Assembly (NCBI RefSeq): GCF_001190925.1
Contig: NZ_CP011072.1
Location: forward strand, 2,046,001-2,110,000
Length of the DNA stretch: 64,000 bases
DNA from: Azoarcus sp. CIB
Lineage (GTDB): Bacteria > Pseudomonadota > Gammaproteobacteria > Burkholderiales > Rhodocyclaceae
Direction of reading: 5' to 3'
Shown here: positions 1-8,803 of the stretch, piece by piece
Numbering within the stretch: the first letter of the stretch is position 1
How the letters are laid out: each line of letters opens with the position of its first letter
Position numbers and translations under genes: made by a program
The notes under the pieces: model-generated
What the model saw: the letters and a program-made list of their open reading frames with translations, nothing else
Databases searched by the model: none
Told to the model about the DNA's origin: nothing

Positions 1-846
1 GATCGGCCACCAGTCCAGCGTCAGGTTGCGCTCGACCATGCCCGGCTGGCTATAGAAGCGATCGGCCTCCGGCGGGACCGGAGCGAAAAATGGCATCGAC
101 AACCAATACAGAAACTGCGGATAAGCCCCCTTCAGCGTGATCCGATACGTGTAGCGATCAACGATCTCGATGCCCGGAACGGCATGACGTTCCAGATCAA
201 GTGCGCCGGATGTCCGGGAAGCCTCCTCGGCAAGCACTTTCTGCAAATTCTTGAGGCCTGGCAGGTACTCGGCGATCAGCTCGAAAATCGGCGAGTGCAG
301 TCGCGGATGCGCGAGCCGCTTGATCTGATGAACGAAATCACCGGCTTCCAGCTCGCGCGTGCCCGTTTCGGCAAAATCGGTAAGGCCGCGCACGTCCTCG
401 AGGTCGGCCGCCGACAAGGCCGCATAGCGCAGCGTGCCGTCCGCCCGCCGGGCGAGCGCCGGGTGCGGCTGGTAAAGGATTCCCGGCCGGATGCGGATCT
501 CATAGACGCTCTTCGCAACCTGCGACGCCGGGGCGCTGTCCGGCAGTTCGCGCCCTGCTTTGTCATAGCGCCGCACCACCGGCATTGCCGCCGCGCTGCC
601 CGGAGCCAGCGTGTACGGCCGCTTCAGGTAGTGATACTGAAGCGGCGGCTCATAGATCTGGTACAGGAAGGTGGCCTCATCCTCGCTGTACGACTGCACC
701 GGGTCTAGGTGCTTCGGGCGATCCGTGAATGCCGAGTACATGATATTGCGCCCCTGCTCCGACGCCGGGTAGGGGTCGTTCCACACCGGCCCGCAGGCAG
801 CGAGGAAGGCGCAAAACACCAGCAGGAGCGGGAAACGGCGCAACAT
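1..846 (-). CDS. Family 5 extracellular solute-binding lipoprotein (partial)
   Basis: The frame is open from an ATG at 846 down to the window edge, giving 282 codons without a stop, so the 3' part of the gene lies outside. The N-terminus is a lipoprotein signal with lipobox LAAC and the lipidated cysteine at residue 18. After it come features of the SBP_bac_5 (oligopeptide/dipeptide-binding) family: a 'YSAFTDRPKHLDP' strand, an 'YQIYEPPLQY' segment and 'EIRIRPGILYQPHP'. The family delivers peptides or similar solutes to an ABC transporter; the substrate cannot be told from this part. It diverges from fabI. Family assignment is quite secure from these conserved N-terminal segments; the exact ligand is not. 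Confidence 0.8.
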   Translation of the reverse strand, partial: MLRRFPLLLVFCAFLAACGPVWNDPYPASEQGRNIMYSAFTDRPKHLDPVQSYSEDEATFLYQIYEPPLQYHYLKRPYTLAPGSAAAMPVVRRYDKAGRELPDSAPASQVAKSVYEIRIRPGILYQPHPALARRADGTLRYAALSAADLEDVRGLTDFAETGTRELEAGDFVHQIKRLAHPRLHSPIFELIAEYLPGLKNLQKVLAEEASRTSGALDLERHAVPGIEIVDRYTYRITLKGAYPQFLYWLSMPFFAPVPPEADRFYSQPGMVERNLTLDWWPI

Positions 847-914
847 GGCAGCCGATTCTACCTGCAAGCCGGCACGCTTCGCGCCCCGAAGCGATATGAT
901 CGTGGTTGCGCACG

Positions 915-942
915 TCGACCATCGGCGCCCATCGGCTATAAT
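915..942 (+). promoter_or_regulatory. Candidate sigma-70 promoter of fabI
   Basis: A perfect TATAAT at 937-942 lies 32 bp before the fabI start codon. A weak -35-like hexamer, TCGACC at 915-920, is 16 bp upstream. The -10 is convincing by sequence and position; the -35 is poor. Confidence 0.5.
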
Positions 943-974
943 CCGCCGACCATCAAGACGGAGCATTACCGAAA

Positions 975-1766
975 ATGGGCTTTCTCGCCGGAAAACGCAT
1001 TCTGATCACCGGACTGCTCAGCAATCGCTCGATTTCGTACGGCATCGCCAAAGCCATGCACCGTGAAGGTGCGGAACTCGCCTTCACGTACCAGAACGAA
1101 CGCTTCCAGGACCGCGTAGCCAAAATGGCTGCCGAATTCGATTCGGACCTCATCTTCGCGTGCGACGTGCAGAACGACGAGGAAATCACCTCGCTGTTCG
1201 ACCAGTTGTCGCAGAAATGGGATGGCCTCGACGGCCTCGTCCATTCGATCGCCTTTGCCCCGGGTGACGCCCTGGAAGGCGACTTCCTCGAAGGCTTCTC
1301 ACGCGAAGCGTTCCGTATCTCCCAGGAAATCAGTGCCGGCAGCTTCCCGCTGCTCGCCAAGGCAGCACGCCCGATGATGAAGGGCCGCAGGGGCGCGCTC
1401 CTGACGATGTCCTACCTCGGCGCCGTGCGCACGATGCCCAACTACAACATCATGGGCATGGCCAAGGCAAGCCTCGAGAGCGCGGTGCGCTATCTCGCCG
1501 TCTGCCTCGGTCCGGAAGGCACCCGTGTTAACGCGGTCTCCGCCGGCCCGATCAAGACGCTGGCGGCATCGGGCATCGGCAACTTCAGCAAGCTGCTGTC
1601 GTTCAACGAGCACAACGCCCCGCTACGTCGCAACGTCACCATCGAGGAAGTCGGCAACGCCGCGGCCTTCCTCTGTTCGGATCTCGCAAGCGGCGTCACC
1701 GGCGAGATCATGTACGTTGACGGCGGCTTCAACACCACCGCGCTCGGCAACTCGGAACAGCCCTGA
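975..1766 (+). CDS. fabI: Enoyl-[acyl-carrier-protein] reductase (NADH) FabI
   Basis: FabI catalyses the last reduction of each fatty-acid elongation cycle (trans-2-enoyl-ACP to acyl-ACP) in the cytoplasm. The 263-residue protein is a divergent short-chain dehydrogenase of normal FabI length. It has the N-terminal cofactor loop '[15 protein letters not shown]' and the catalytic set Tyr147, Tyr157 and Lys164, in the same spacing as Tyr146/Tyr156/Lys163 of E. coli FabI. The 'YVDGGF' segment typical of the family is near the C-terminus. It is transcribed alone, from a TATAAT promoter 32 bp upstream, and ends at a strong terminator. Being a FabI rather than FabV or FabK, it would be expected to bind triclosan-type inhibitors, but this is inferred from the family. 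Confidence 0.97.
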   Translation: MGFLAGKRILITGLLSNRSISYGIAKAMHREGAELAFTYQNERFQDRVAKMAAEFDSDLIFACDVQNDEEITSLFDQLSQKWDGLDGLVHSIAFAPGDALEGDFLEGFSREAFRISQEISAGSFPLLAKAARPMMKGRRGALLTMSYLGAVRTMPNYNIMGMAKASLESAVRYLAVCLGPEGTRVNAVSAGPIKTLAASGIGNFSKLLSFNEHNAPLRRNVTIEEVGNAAAFLCSDLASGVTGEIMYVDGGFNTTALGNSEQP

Positions 1767-1810
1767 CGCCAAGCCTCACGGTGGGCCGTGCGTTGCGCGG
1801 CCGTTAGTCA

Positions 1811-1852
1811 AAACAAGAACGCCCGATGCTCATGCATCGGGCGTTCTTGTTT
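1811..1852. terminator. Bidirectional intrinsic terminator between fabI and ppiD
   Basis: A perfect 19-bp inverted repeat (1811-1829 with 1834-1852) surrounds a 4-nt loop TCAT. The outer stem is A-rich on one side and T-rich on the other, so it supplies a U-rich tail in both directions. It lies exactly between the convergent fabI and ppiD genes. Confidence 0.92.
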
Positions 1853-1897
1853 GTACCTGAGGCAAGGGCCGCGCTTCGGCGTGCCCTTGTGGATCGC

Positions 1898-3796
1898 TTA
1901 CTGCTGTTGCGGCCTGACGGCAGCCGTATTGATGTTCACGGCGTAACGTCCGCGGAGCGACGTCAGGAAGGCGTTGAAATCGCGCTCCGCAACCAGACGC
2001 TGGTACTGCCCTTCCAGCGCCTTGAGACGTTGATCGTCCTTCGCGATTTCGATGCGATTCACGCTCTCGATGCGGTAGACCGAATATCCGCCCCCCTGCA
2101 TCGGTGACCCGACATAGGCCGGCAGCTTCGCGCCCGGTGCGCCGAACACCGCAGAAATCGCGGCCTCCGGCAGTTCCGGCTTCGCCCGCTGCACGGTGCG
2201 CACCGCGCTCCACTCGCCCGACACCGATTCGCCCTTCTGCAGCGACACGAGTGCAGCCTCCCCGCGTTCGGCTGCGAGCTTCGCCGCCTGCTCCGTCTTG
2301 AGCAGCTGTTCGATAGCGCCCTTTACCTGCTCGAACGGCGTCCGTTGTGCAGCCTGATGCTCCACGACGCGGGCGGACACCAGCGTTCCACGCGACACTT
2401 CGACGGCCTCGACGTTACGCTGTTTCGTCACCGCCTCGTCCGAGAACAAGGCATTCAGCAGTTTCTCGTTCGTGTAGTCGCCCACCGCACCGCCAACCCG
2501 CTCGATCCAGTCGGTCGTGCGAATCTGGAGCTTCAGCGTGTCCGTCACCGGTTTCAGGCTGTCCGACTGCTCATACACGGTGTTCGAGAACACCTCGGCC
2601 TGCTCCGCGAATTTCTTGCTTGCTTCCAGACGCTTGAGTTCTTCGACGATCTCGCCCTTCACCTCATCGAACGGCCGGGCGTGAGCCGGCTTGATGTCGG
2701 TGACCTCGATGATGTGGAAACCGAAATCCGAACGCACGACTTCGCTGATCTGTCCCTTGCCGAGGCCGAACACGGCATCCTCGAACGGCTTCACCATCGC
2801 ACCCCGGCCGAAGAATCCGAGGTCGCCCCCACGCGACGCCGAACCTGGATCTTGCGACTCCGCCGTAGCCAGTTCCGCGAACCGCTTCGGATCGGCGCGC
2901 AGCTGCTTCAGGATCCCGGCTGCCTTTTCGTTCGCCTTCGTCACTGCATCGGCAGACGCATCAGCCGCGGCGGAGATCAGGATATGCCGTGCACCGCGTT
3001 CTTCAGGCTGGCTGAAACGTTCCGCATTGGCTTCGTAGAACTTGCGGGCAGCCTCGTCCGACACGCTCACCTGACCGAGCACCGCATCCTGGTTGAAGAC
3101 CACATACTCCGCACGCAACCGGGCCGGCCGCTCGAAACGAGCTCCGTTCGCATCGTAGTACTGCTTCGCCGCGTCGTCGGCCAGCTTCACCTCCCCGACA
3201 AACCGGTTCGCGGGAAACTGCAGTTCACTGATCTTCCGTTCCTCAAGCTGCGCCGTCAGAAAGCGCCTGATTGACTCACGCGAAGCGAACGCCGAATCGC
3301 CGACTGCCTGCGCCACCTGCTGCATCCGCAGGTCCTGCGCGAGACGAGACTCGAACATGGCGGGAGTCATCCCCTGAGCGCGCACCGCCGCCTCGTAACG
3401 CTCGATCGAAAAGCGCCCATCCTGCTGGAACGCATCCACTCCCGCGATCACCTGCTGCAACTGCTGCGGCGTCACGATGAGCCGACTGTCGGCCGCATGC
3501 AGCGCCAGCAGACGCTGGTTCACCAGGTTCTCCACCACCGAACGACGGATCGGCTCCGAATCGAGCAATGCCCGATCGACCTCGCCCCCCATCGACTCCC
3601 GCAGCCGGTCCTGCTGCTCGCGCAAGGCCTGATCGAACTCTGCGGTTGAAATCTTCGACTTGCCGACCGTGGCGACGTCCGTCCCGGCGGGCCCTTCCTG
3701 GAAATACGAATCCAGCCCGAAGAAAGCGAAGGGGACGATCAGCAGCGCAAGGATGATCTGCGCCACACGTTTGTTATTGCGAACTGATTCCAGCAT
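1898..3796 (-). CDS. ppiD: Periplasmic folding chaperone PpiD (SurA-like, PPIC domain)
   Basis: PpiD is anchored in the inner membrane and faces the periplasm, where it helps newly exported outer-membrane proteins fold. The 632-residue product starts 'MLESVRNNKRVAQ', has one transmembrane segment at about residues 13-31, a SurA_N-like region to about residue 240, and a parvulin/PPIC domain at about 266-365 with 'RGARHILI', 'GGDLGFFGRG' and 'FGFHIIEV'. The start at 3796 is preferred to an in-frame ATG 84 bp upstream because it puts the membrane anchor at the N-terminus as in the family, and because a GGAA sits 8 nt before it. It is apparently monocistronic and ends at the terminator shared with fabI. 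Confidence 0.93.
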   Translation of the reverse strand: MLESVRNNKRVAQIILALLIVPFAFFGLDSYFQEGPAGTDVATVGKSKISTAEFDQALREQQDRLRESMGGEVDRALLDSEPIRRSVVENLVNQRLLALHAADSRLIVTPQQLQQVIAGVDAFQQDGRFSIERYEAAVRAQGMTPAMFESRLAQDLRMQQVAQAVGDSAFASRESIRRFLTAQLEERKISELQFPANRFVGEVKLADDAAKQYYDANGARFERPARLRAEYVVFNQDAVLGQVSVSDEAARKFYEANAERFSQPEERGARHILISAAADASADAVTKANEKAAGILKQLRADPKRFAELATAESQDPGSASRGGDLGFFGRGAMVKPFEDAVFGLGKGQISEVVRSDFGFHIIEVTDIKPAHARPFDEVKGEIVEELKRLEASKKFAEQAEVFSNTVYEQSDSLKPVTDTLKLQIRTTDWIERVGGAVGDYTNEKLLNALFSDEAVTKQRNVEAVEVSRGTLVSARVVEHQAAQRTPFEQVKGAIEQLLKTEQAAKLAAERGEAALVSLQKGESVSGEWSAVRTVQRAKPELPEAAISAVFGAPGAKLPAYVGSPMQGGGYSVYRIESVNRIEIAKDDQRLKALEGQYQRLVAERDFNAFLTSLRGRYAVNINTAAVRPQQQ

Positions 3797-3910
3797 CGTT
3801 GAGTTCCGTGAAATCCCTAGAGGATGGCAAGGCGGCCTGCGCCGCGGACATAGGCGTAGGATTATCGCATTGCACGGCACGCGAGGCCAAACGTCACGGG
3901 CACCCCTCGA

Positions 3911-5191
3911 TCAAAGCCGCCACACGCGTAGTCCCGCTTCGCGAAGCACATTCGGGTTGAAACTGCTCTTTACATCGACGAACACGCCCGCCTTCACCAC
4001 CTTGCGTTGAATATCCTCGAGCGCAAGTCCGACGATCTCGCGGTGCGCCACTGCCGCCACGATCGCATCCGCGCGCGGCAAGTCATCCCACGTCGAGAGC
4101 GTCACGCCGTACTCGTGCATCACCTCGTCGGCATCAGCCCAGGGATCGTACGCAAAGACCTCGACCCCATAGCTCTTCAGCTCGTTGATGACGTCCGCCA
4201 CCTTCGAGTTGCGAATATCGGCGCAGTTTTCCTTGAACGTCAGGCCGAGAATATTCACCCTCGCGCCTTTGACGTAGCTCCCCGCCGCGATCATGTTCTT
4301 GACGGTCTGCTCGGCAATGTACTTGCCCATCCCGTCGTTGATGCGGCGTCCCGCCAGAATGACCTCCGGGTGGTAACCCAGCATCTCGGCCTTGTGCGTC
4401 AGATAGTACGGGTCCACCCCGATGCAGTGTCCCCCCACCAGCCCCGGGGAAAACCGCAGGAAATTCCACTTTGTTCCCGCAGCTTGCAGCACCTCGGAGG
4501 TATCAATGCCGACCTTCTCGAAAATGATCGCCAACTCGTTCATCAGCGCAATGTTGAGGTCGCGTTGCGTATTCTCGATGACCTTGCTCGCCTCCGCGGC
4601 CTTGATGCTCGACGTGCGATGCACTCCCGGCTCCACGATCATTTCGTAGAGCGCCGCCACCTTGCCGAGGGTCTCCGGCGTATCACCCGATACCACCTTC
4701 ACGATTTTCGACAGCGTGTGCTCGCGATCACCCGGATTGATCCGCTCCGGTGAGTACCCGACGAAGAAATCTTCCTTCCACTTAAAGCCGGACTCGCGTT
4801 CGAGAACCGGCACACACACCTCTTCCGTCGCCCCCGGATAAACCGTCGATTCGTACACCACCACCGCGCCACGCTTCAGGTTCTGCCCCACCGTGCGACT
4901 TGCACCAACGAGCGGCCCGAAGTCCGGAATATGCGCGTTGTCCACCGGCGTCGGTACCGCAACGACAACGATATCAGCCTCCTGCAAACGCGCAGGGTCG
5001 GCGGTGTACTCCGCATATTTCGCAGCAGCCAACTCGGAATCTGGTAACTCCCGCGACGGGTCAATGCCCCGATTGCACGACTCCACCTTGGGAACCGAAA
5101 TATCGAAACCGATCGTCCGAACGCGCTTTCCAAATTCGATGACAAGCGGAAGACCTACGTAACCGAGACCAATGACGGCGATGGTAGTCAT
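3911..5191 (-). CDS. tviB: UDP-N-acetylglucosamine 6-dehydrogenase, TviB/WbpA type
   Basis: A nucleotide-sugar dehydrogenase of 426 residues from the UDP-glucose/GDP-mannose dehydrogenase superfamily. These enzymes oxidise C6 of a UDP-sugar in two NAD-dependent steps to a uronic acid used in surface polysaccharide. The Rossmann motif 'GLGYVGLP' is at residues 8-15. The catalytic cysteine is Cys256 in 'GGHCIGVDPYYL', and the central dimer helix 'ASKVIENTQRDLNIAL' follows the TviB pattern rather than the Ugd pattern. It is the last gene of the minus-strand EPS series and probably supplies a HexNAcA-type donor. The exact sugar (GlcNAc or GalNAc derivative) is inferred from the subfamily and is not certain. 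Confidence 0.88.
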   Translation of the reverse strand: MTTIAVIGLGYVGLPLVIEFGKRVRTIGFDISVPKVESCNRGIDPSRELPDSELAAAKYAEYTADPARLQEADIVVVAVPTPVDNAHIPDFGPLVGASRTVGQNLKRGAVVVYESTVYPGATEEVCVPVLERESGFKWKEDFFVGYSPERINPGDREHTLSKIVKVVSGDTPETLGKVAALYEMIVEPGVHRTSSIKAAEASKVIENTQRDLNIALMNELAIIFEKVGIDTSEVLQAAGTKWNFLRFSPGLVGGHCIGVDPYYLTHKAEMLGYHPEVILAGRRINDGMGKYIAEQTVKNMIAAGSYVKGARVNILGLTFKENCADIRNSKVADVINELKSYGVEVFAYDPWADADEVMHEYGVTLSTWDDLPRADAIVAAVAHREIVGLALEDIQRKVVKAGVFVDVKSSFNPNVLREAGLRVWRL

Positions 5192-5240
5192 ATTGTTAGC
5201 TCAAAGAAATAAAAACTAGATCGAAAACTCTGCGCCTGAT

Positions 5241-5726
5241 CTACCGCTCGTGGATAAATCCACGCAACGCAGTGAGCAGCTTCGCGGAGGCAATATCAGA
5301 AATAGGCACACCAGAATCACGAACCCCAAGCGCGCGCTCGATGGCCCCTGGCAATTCACGAGCATCCATTGCTACGAAAACTCCCGGCCGATTCTTCAGC
5401 CACTTGGCTGTAGCGACCTGATGGTCGTTTCGCGTTTCCTGAAGGCTACCCAAGCGCGGCATCAATACAATCGGCTTTGCCGCCTGTAGTGCAGTCAAAA
5501 CCGAACCCATTCCAGCATGCGCAACGATCAGATTCGACGCTTCGACCAGCTCACTAAAACGAGCAGGAGCAACTGCTGCTTCGTACTTCATAAATCGGGG
5601 CTTCAATGACGTAATGCCAACTTGGGCCACAATTTCGACACTCACGGCTCGCGTTTCAGCCCATTCGTCCATCGCGCCAACCAAGCGATCGAATGGCATC
5701 TGCGAGCCAACCGTCACGAATATCAA
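5241..5726 (-). CDS. pssE: Glycosyltransferase subunit PssE/Alg13-like (GT28 C-terminal)
   Basis: A 161-residue protein with the GT28 C-terminal fold. It begins 'MIFVTVGSQMPFDRLV', the usual N-terminus of this family, and contains the donor-binding signature 'AHAGMGSVLTAL' and 'PRLGSLQETRNDHQ'. By analogy with Alg13 and PssE it binds the nucleotide sugar and works as a complex with the adjacent PssD/Alg14-like membrane subunit. The start codon is TTG (5724-5726), overlapping the stop of the upstream gene in a TTGA quartet, which implies translational coupling. The linkage it makes in the EPS repeat unit is unknown. Confidence 0.85.
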   Translation of the reverse strand: MIFVTVGSQMPFDRLVGAMDEWAETRAVSVEIVAQVGITSLKPRFMKYEAAVAPARFSELVEASNLIVAHAGMGSVLTALQAAKPIVLMPRLGSLQETRNDHQVATAKWLKNRPGVFVAMDARELPGAIERALGVRDSGVPISDIASAKLLTALRGFIHER

Positions 5727-6181
5727 AGCACGCCCCCTTCGTAACGCGGCCCTTCATTTTTCGCCAAGTGCTCCCACTGCGTAAGCCAAAGGTCTGCGAA
5801 CCCCCTGACCCTTAGGCCGGAAAGGGACACCTGTTCCACATTTGCAATACTGTCCAGCCAGACCGTCTTCGCGCCGAGCCATTTCCCGATGCGAAGAGCC
5901 ACCACTCCAGGAGCTGCCCCTGTTGAAATGACCACATCCGGTCGCTCTCGGACGACGATAAGACAAACCTGAAAAACCATCTTCAGAAGATCCCAGCGGC
6001 TCCACCGCGTTGCGTCAGTGATGGAGTAGAAACGCTCATTGGGGACCTGATCGCGGTAACTTTCCTGCACTGTGACGAAAGCCACGTCGCATCCAGCGAA
6101 AGCCTCGCGCAAGCGCATTAGCTGAACCCAGTGCCCGCCGCCGCTAGCGACGGCCAGAATCCTCTTTCGGCGACTTTCCAT
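5723..6181 (-). CDS. pssD: Glycosyltransferase subunit PssD/Alg14-like
   Basis: A 152-residue Alg14-family protein, the partner that anchors the PssE subunit at the membrane and contributes the acceptor side of the active site. It shows the family's N-terminal 'ILAVASGGGHWVQLMRL', the central 'PDVVISTGAAPGVVALRIGKWLGAK' region (residues about 88-112) and the following 'VWLDSIANVEQVSLSG'. A hydrophobic stretch 'LLKMVFQVCLIVV' may be the membrane-associated helix. It overlaps the downstream PssE gene by 4 nt and follows the GT4 gene by 2 nt, so the three are clearly co-transcribed. Confidence 0.85.
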   Translation of the reverse strand: MESRRKRILAVASGGGHWVQLMRLREAFAGCDVAFVTVQESYRDQVPNERFYSITDATRWSRWDLLKMVFQVCLIVVRERPDVVISTGAAPGVVALRIGKWLGAKTVWLDSIANVEQVSLSGLRVRGFADLWLTQWEHLAKNEGPRYEGGVL

Positions 6182-6183
6182 TT

Positions 6184-7275
6184 TTACCTAACCGGATTAA
6201 AGAAAACGCCTTGCGACCCCAAGCGTTCGTAAGTTTGCGAGTACTGCCGCATGACGACATCTATCGAATATCGCTCTTTGACAAAGTCATAAGCTCGCTG
6301 ACGCAATCGTTGGCGCAGCGATGAATCCTTTCCGAGTTGAATCAATGCACGTGCAAGGGACATAGAATCACCGGCATCAATAAGGATTCCGGTCTCCCCA
6401 TCGCAAACAACATCCGGCACGCCCCCGACAGGCGTAGTAATTACGGGAACCCCGTGCGCCATAGCCTCCAGTACACCGACCGGCAGTCCTTCAAAGTACG
6501 AAGGGAGGACAAAAATGCTTGCATTGCTCAGTAACGCATCCTTATGCGCACCGTCGACCCACCCAGGCAGAACAATGGCTGCGCTGACTCCGAGGCGCTC
6601 GGACTGCGTACGGATTTTGGCTTCACCTTCATCACCCGCGAGCACAAAGCGCATTCTCGGACACTCGCCAATAACAGCGGGCACCGCATCGACCAAGTCG
6701 AATACACCCTTCTTTTCCCGAAGTCGCCCCAGAAATAGAACATCAGTGAGGTTTGGGTCGTACGCCGGCAACGTGTCAGGCACTCGCACCGGGTTACCGA
6801 TCACTTCAACGCGAATGCGTGAATCCATCGCCGCAATCCGGTCGCACCAACATGGTGTCAGACACACCACGGTCGCAGCCTCCCGAAGGGTCTTTCTCAC
6901 CCACCATTTAGCTGTGCTGCCGCACTCCGCCTCGAAGAAAACCGGAAATTCCCCGCTGTGAATATGAAAAACATACGGCACTGAAAACAAACGCGACAAC
7001 GCGCAGAGAATTGATTTGCGCCAGAAGCTTCCGCGCGACGCGCTGTGGGCATGAACCAGCCCGACACGCCCCCGCATCAACATCCACACCAGTTGCAGAG
7101 CAATGAGCGACATCACACGCACTTGTCTCACTAACCCGCCGCCCTCATACGACGCAAGGTATCTCACTCCGTACCGCGAAAAAAAACCGGCGTCGGCAAG
7201 GCTGCGGATCACCGAAGTCATACCACCAGGTGACTGCAAGCTGGTGCCAAGCATGACAACGCGTTTATTTGGCAT
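6184..7275 (-). CDS. GT4-family glycosyltransferase
   Basis: A retaining GT-B glycosyltransferase of 363 residues. The C-terminal donor domain has 'FLGRLREKKG' at 181-190 and the E-x7-E motif with Glu262 and Glu270 in 'YFEGLPVGVLEAMAHG'. The N-terminal domain has the glycine-rich loop 'QSPGGMTSVI' and the 'VHAHSASRGSF' and 'FHIHSGEF' acceptor-side segments. It should add one hexose or similar sugar to the lipid-linked EPS unit on the cytoplasmic side. The neighbours on both sides are EPS genes with 2-8 nt spacing. Donor and linkage cannot be read from sequence. Confidence 0.88.
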   Translation of the reverse strand: MPNKRVVMLGTSLQSPGGMTSVIRSLADAGFFSRYGVRYLASYEGGGLVRQVRVMSLIALQLVWMLMRGRVGLVHAHSASRGSFWRKSILCALSRLFSVPYVFHIHSGEFPVFFEAECGSTAKWWVRKTLREAATVVCLTPCWCDRIAAMDSRIRVEVIGNPVRVPDTLPAYDPNLTDVLFLGRLREKKGVFDLVDAVPAVIGECPRMRFVLAGDEGEAKIRTQSERLGVSAAIVLPGWVDGAHKDALLSNASIFVLPSYFEGLPVGVLEAMAHGVPVITTPVGGVPDVVCDGETGILIDAGDSMSLARALIQLGKDSSLRQRLRQRAYDFVKERYSIDVVMRQYSQTYERLGSQGVFFNPVR

Positions 7276-7283
7276 ATCTTGGG

Positions 7284-7739
7284 CTATTTACTGAACGAGA
7301 AATAGTCGGGAAGCTCATCGGGCACGTTGATGCGCACAACCTTCGCTGGAATGCCAACTGCAACACCGTAATCAGGCACATCGGCGAGCACCACCGCATT
7401 CGCACCAATCGACGCAAAGCGGCCAACTTTCACGGGGCCGAGAATCTTGGCGCCGGATCCGATCATTGCCCCTTCGCCTATTACAGGCACCTCCTGGCTC
7501 CCAGCACGGCCACCAATCGTCACCCCAGTGCCAACCACTGCTCGGGCCCCGATGATCGCGCGCCGATGAATCACGGTTCCGAGCCCCTGATAGCTCAGGA
7601 GCACCCCCGGCCCGATACATGAGGACGGTGGCAACACCACCGAGAACACCACGCGATTCACGATCTTCAAGATCTGCGGCAACAGCGGAATGCGCTTTAG
7701 ATGCAACCACCGCGCAATTCGATAGATTCTGATTACCAT
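7284..7739 (-). CDS. Serine-acetyltransferase-like hexapeptide acyltransferase
   Basis: A 151-residue left-handed beta-helix acetyltransferase. After a basic N-terminal segment 'MVIRIYRIARWLHLKRIPLLPQ', the protein shows hexapeptide-type turns from 'CIGPGVLLSY' through 'AIIGARAVVGTGVTIGG', 'VIGEGAMIGSGAKILGPVKVG' to 'ASIGANAVV', closing with 'VAVGIPAKVVR'. This resembles the SAT/LbH_SAT subfamily, but the short length and location argue for O-acetylation of the polysaccharide or its precursor rather than cysteine synthesis. ATG at 7739 is chosen because GGAA lies 6 nt before it; the longer alternative starts with TTG and would overlap the upstream gene. Confidence 0.78.
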   Translation of the reverse strand: MVIRIYRIARWLHLKRIPLLPQILKIVNRVVFSVVLPPSSCIGPGVLLSYQGLGTVIHRRAIIGARAVVGTGVTIGGRAGSQEVPVIGEGAMIGSGAKILGPVKVGRFASIGANAVVLADVPDYGVAVGIPAKVVRINVPDELPDYFSFSK

Positions 7740-7776
7740 AAGCACTTCCACCCTGTCCTTGCGGCGCGCAGTTCGT

Positions 7777-8790
7777 TCATCTTGGAAACACAAAAGCTTC
7801 GTTTAGCAACCACCAAACGGTACGCGATCGGCGCGGCGCGCCCCCCCACTGATACCACCCCCAAAGCGGCTGATGCGGACCTGCCTGATCCGGATGCAAA
7901 GTCGGCCCCTCGTACTCAAACCAAAGCTGACCGTTGATCCATGCGCGCAGATATCCCTTGCCCCCGAGATTCTCGGGGCGGTCATCGGCGAAGAAATCGA
8001 TCCCAAGGACGTTGTACTGCCCACGCTTGACCGTATAGGGCGGAAGCGCCGGCCGATCGTAGCCGTCCTTTCCCCAGACGACCCGTTCACCCCAATGCTG
8101 AGAACTCGCACTCCTCGGAAAACTGATCACGCACCGCAACTGGTCCCCATACAAACTGAACGCGATAACGGGATTGCCATATTGATCCGGCTTGGGCCTA
8201 CCCTTGAGCTGCCAGAGCAGCCCCTCTTCTCCCACCGCATCGAAGTCCCAACCGTCGTCAAATCTGAAGGCCATCAACCACGCATACTGACGGTAGGGTT
8301 CGATCGGATAGCCGGCAAGCTGCGTGCGCCATGAAGATGCGGTCTGCCGGTCGGTCGGACCCAAATCAACGCGAATGGCCTGCAGCGATTCAATCCGGTC
8401 ATCAGGCAGTCTTGTGACTTGTGGCGGCAGCAAGTTCTCCCCGATACTCTTCCCTGAGATCACGATCCCATCGGCCATGATCGTGGCGATATCTGCAACA
8501 CCGGTCAGGGGATTGATGATTCGCCGGTCGGCACTGAAGTTGAAGTCCGCGATGGCGTTGCCTCCGGCAATTAGGGCGCGATAAGGAACCCATCCTGCAT
8601 TCCGGTATTCCTGTCGCAACCGTCGGATATCGTCTTGGCGCTCCAGCGCGGCACCGCTGGAGGCATTTACGAGCAATCCGCAGAGCAAGAGAATCTGCGC
8701 AAACCTCAAATCCCAACCTAGCTGCGCAAGCCCGAACCACGCCCGTGTCACGCGGCCGCTCCAGTACGCGGCGATCCCGATCGGAGCCAT
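7777..8790 (-). CDS. Secreted polysaccharide lyase/lectin-like protein of the EPS locus
   Basis: A 337-residue protein with an N-terminal hydrophobic segment at about residues 29-47 that probably acts as a signal peptide or anchor, preceded by an unusually long N-terminal region. The C-terminal two thirds look like a concanavalin-type jelly roll. 'WMAFRFDDGWDF'-like strands, 'GQYNVLGIDFFAD', 'GYLRAWINGQLWFEYEGPT' and 'PLWGWYQWG' resemble the Polysacc_lyase (heparin-lyase-like) family, in which the 'G.lr.WinG..v' strand is typical. It could trim, degrade or bind the polymer made by this locus. Catalytic residues cannot be assigned, so a non-catalytic lectin role is equally possible. It lies 13 bp from the upstream pyruvyl-transferase gene. 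Confidence 0.55.
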   Translation of the reverse strand: MAPIGIAAYWSGRVTRAWFGLAQLGWDLRFAQILLLCGLLVNASSGAALERQDDIRRLRQEYRNAGWVPYRALIAGGNAIADFNFSADRRIINPLTGVADIATIMADGIVISGKSIGENLLPPQVTRLPDDRIESLQAIRVDLGPTDRQTASSWRTQLAGYPIEPYRQYAWLMAFRFDDGWDFDAVGEEGLLWQLKGRPKPDQYGNPVIAFSLYGDQLRCVISFPRSASSQHWGERVVWGKDGYDRPALPPYTVKRGQYNVLGIDFFADDRPENLGGKGYLRAWINGQLWFEYEGPTLHPDQAGPHQPLWGWYQWGGAPRRSRTVWWLLNEAFVFPR

Positions 8791-8803
8791 CTATCGACGA
8801 TGC

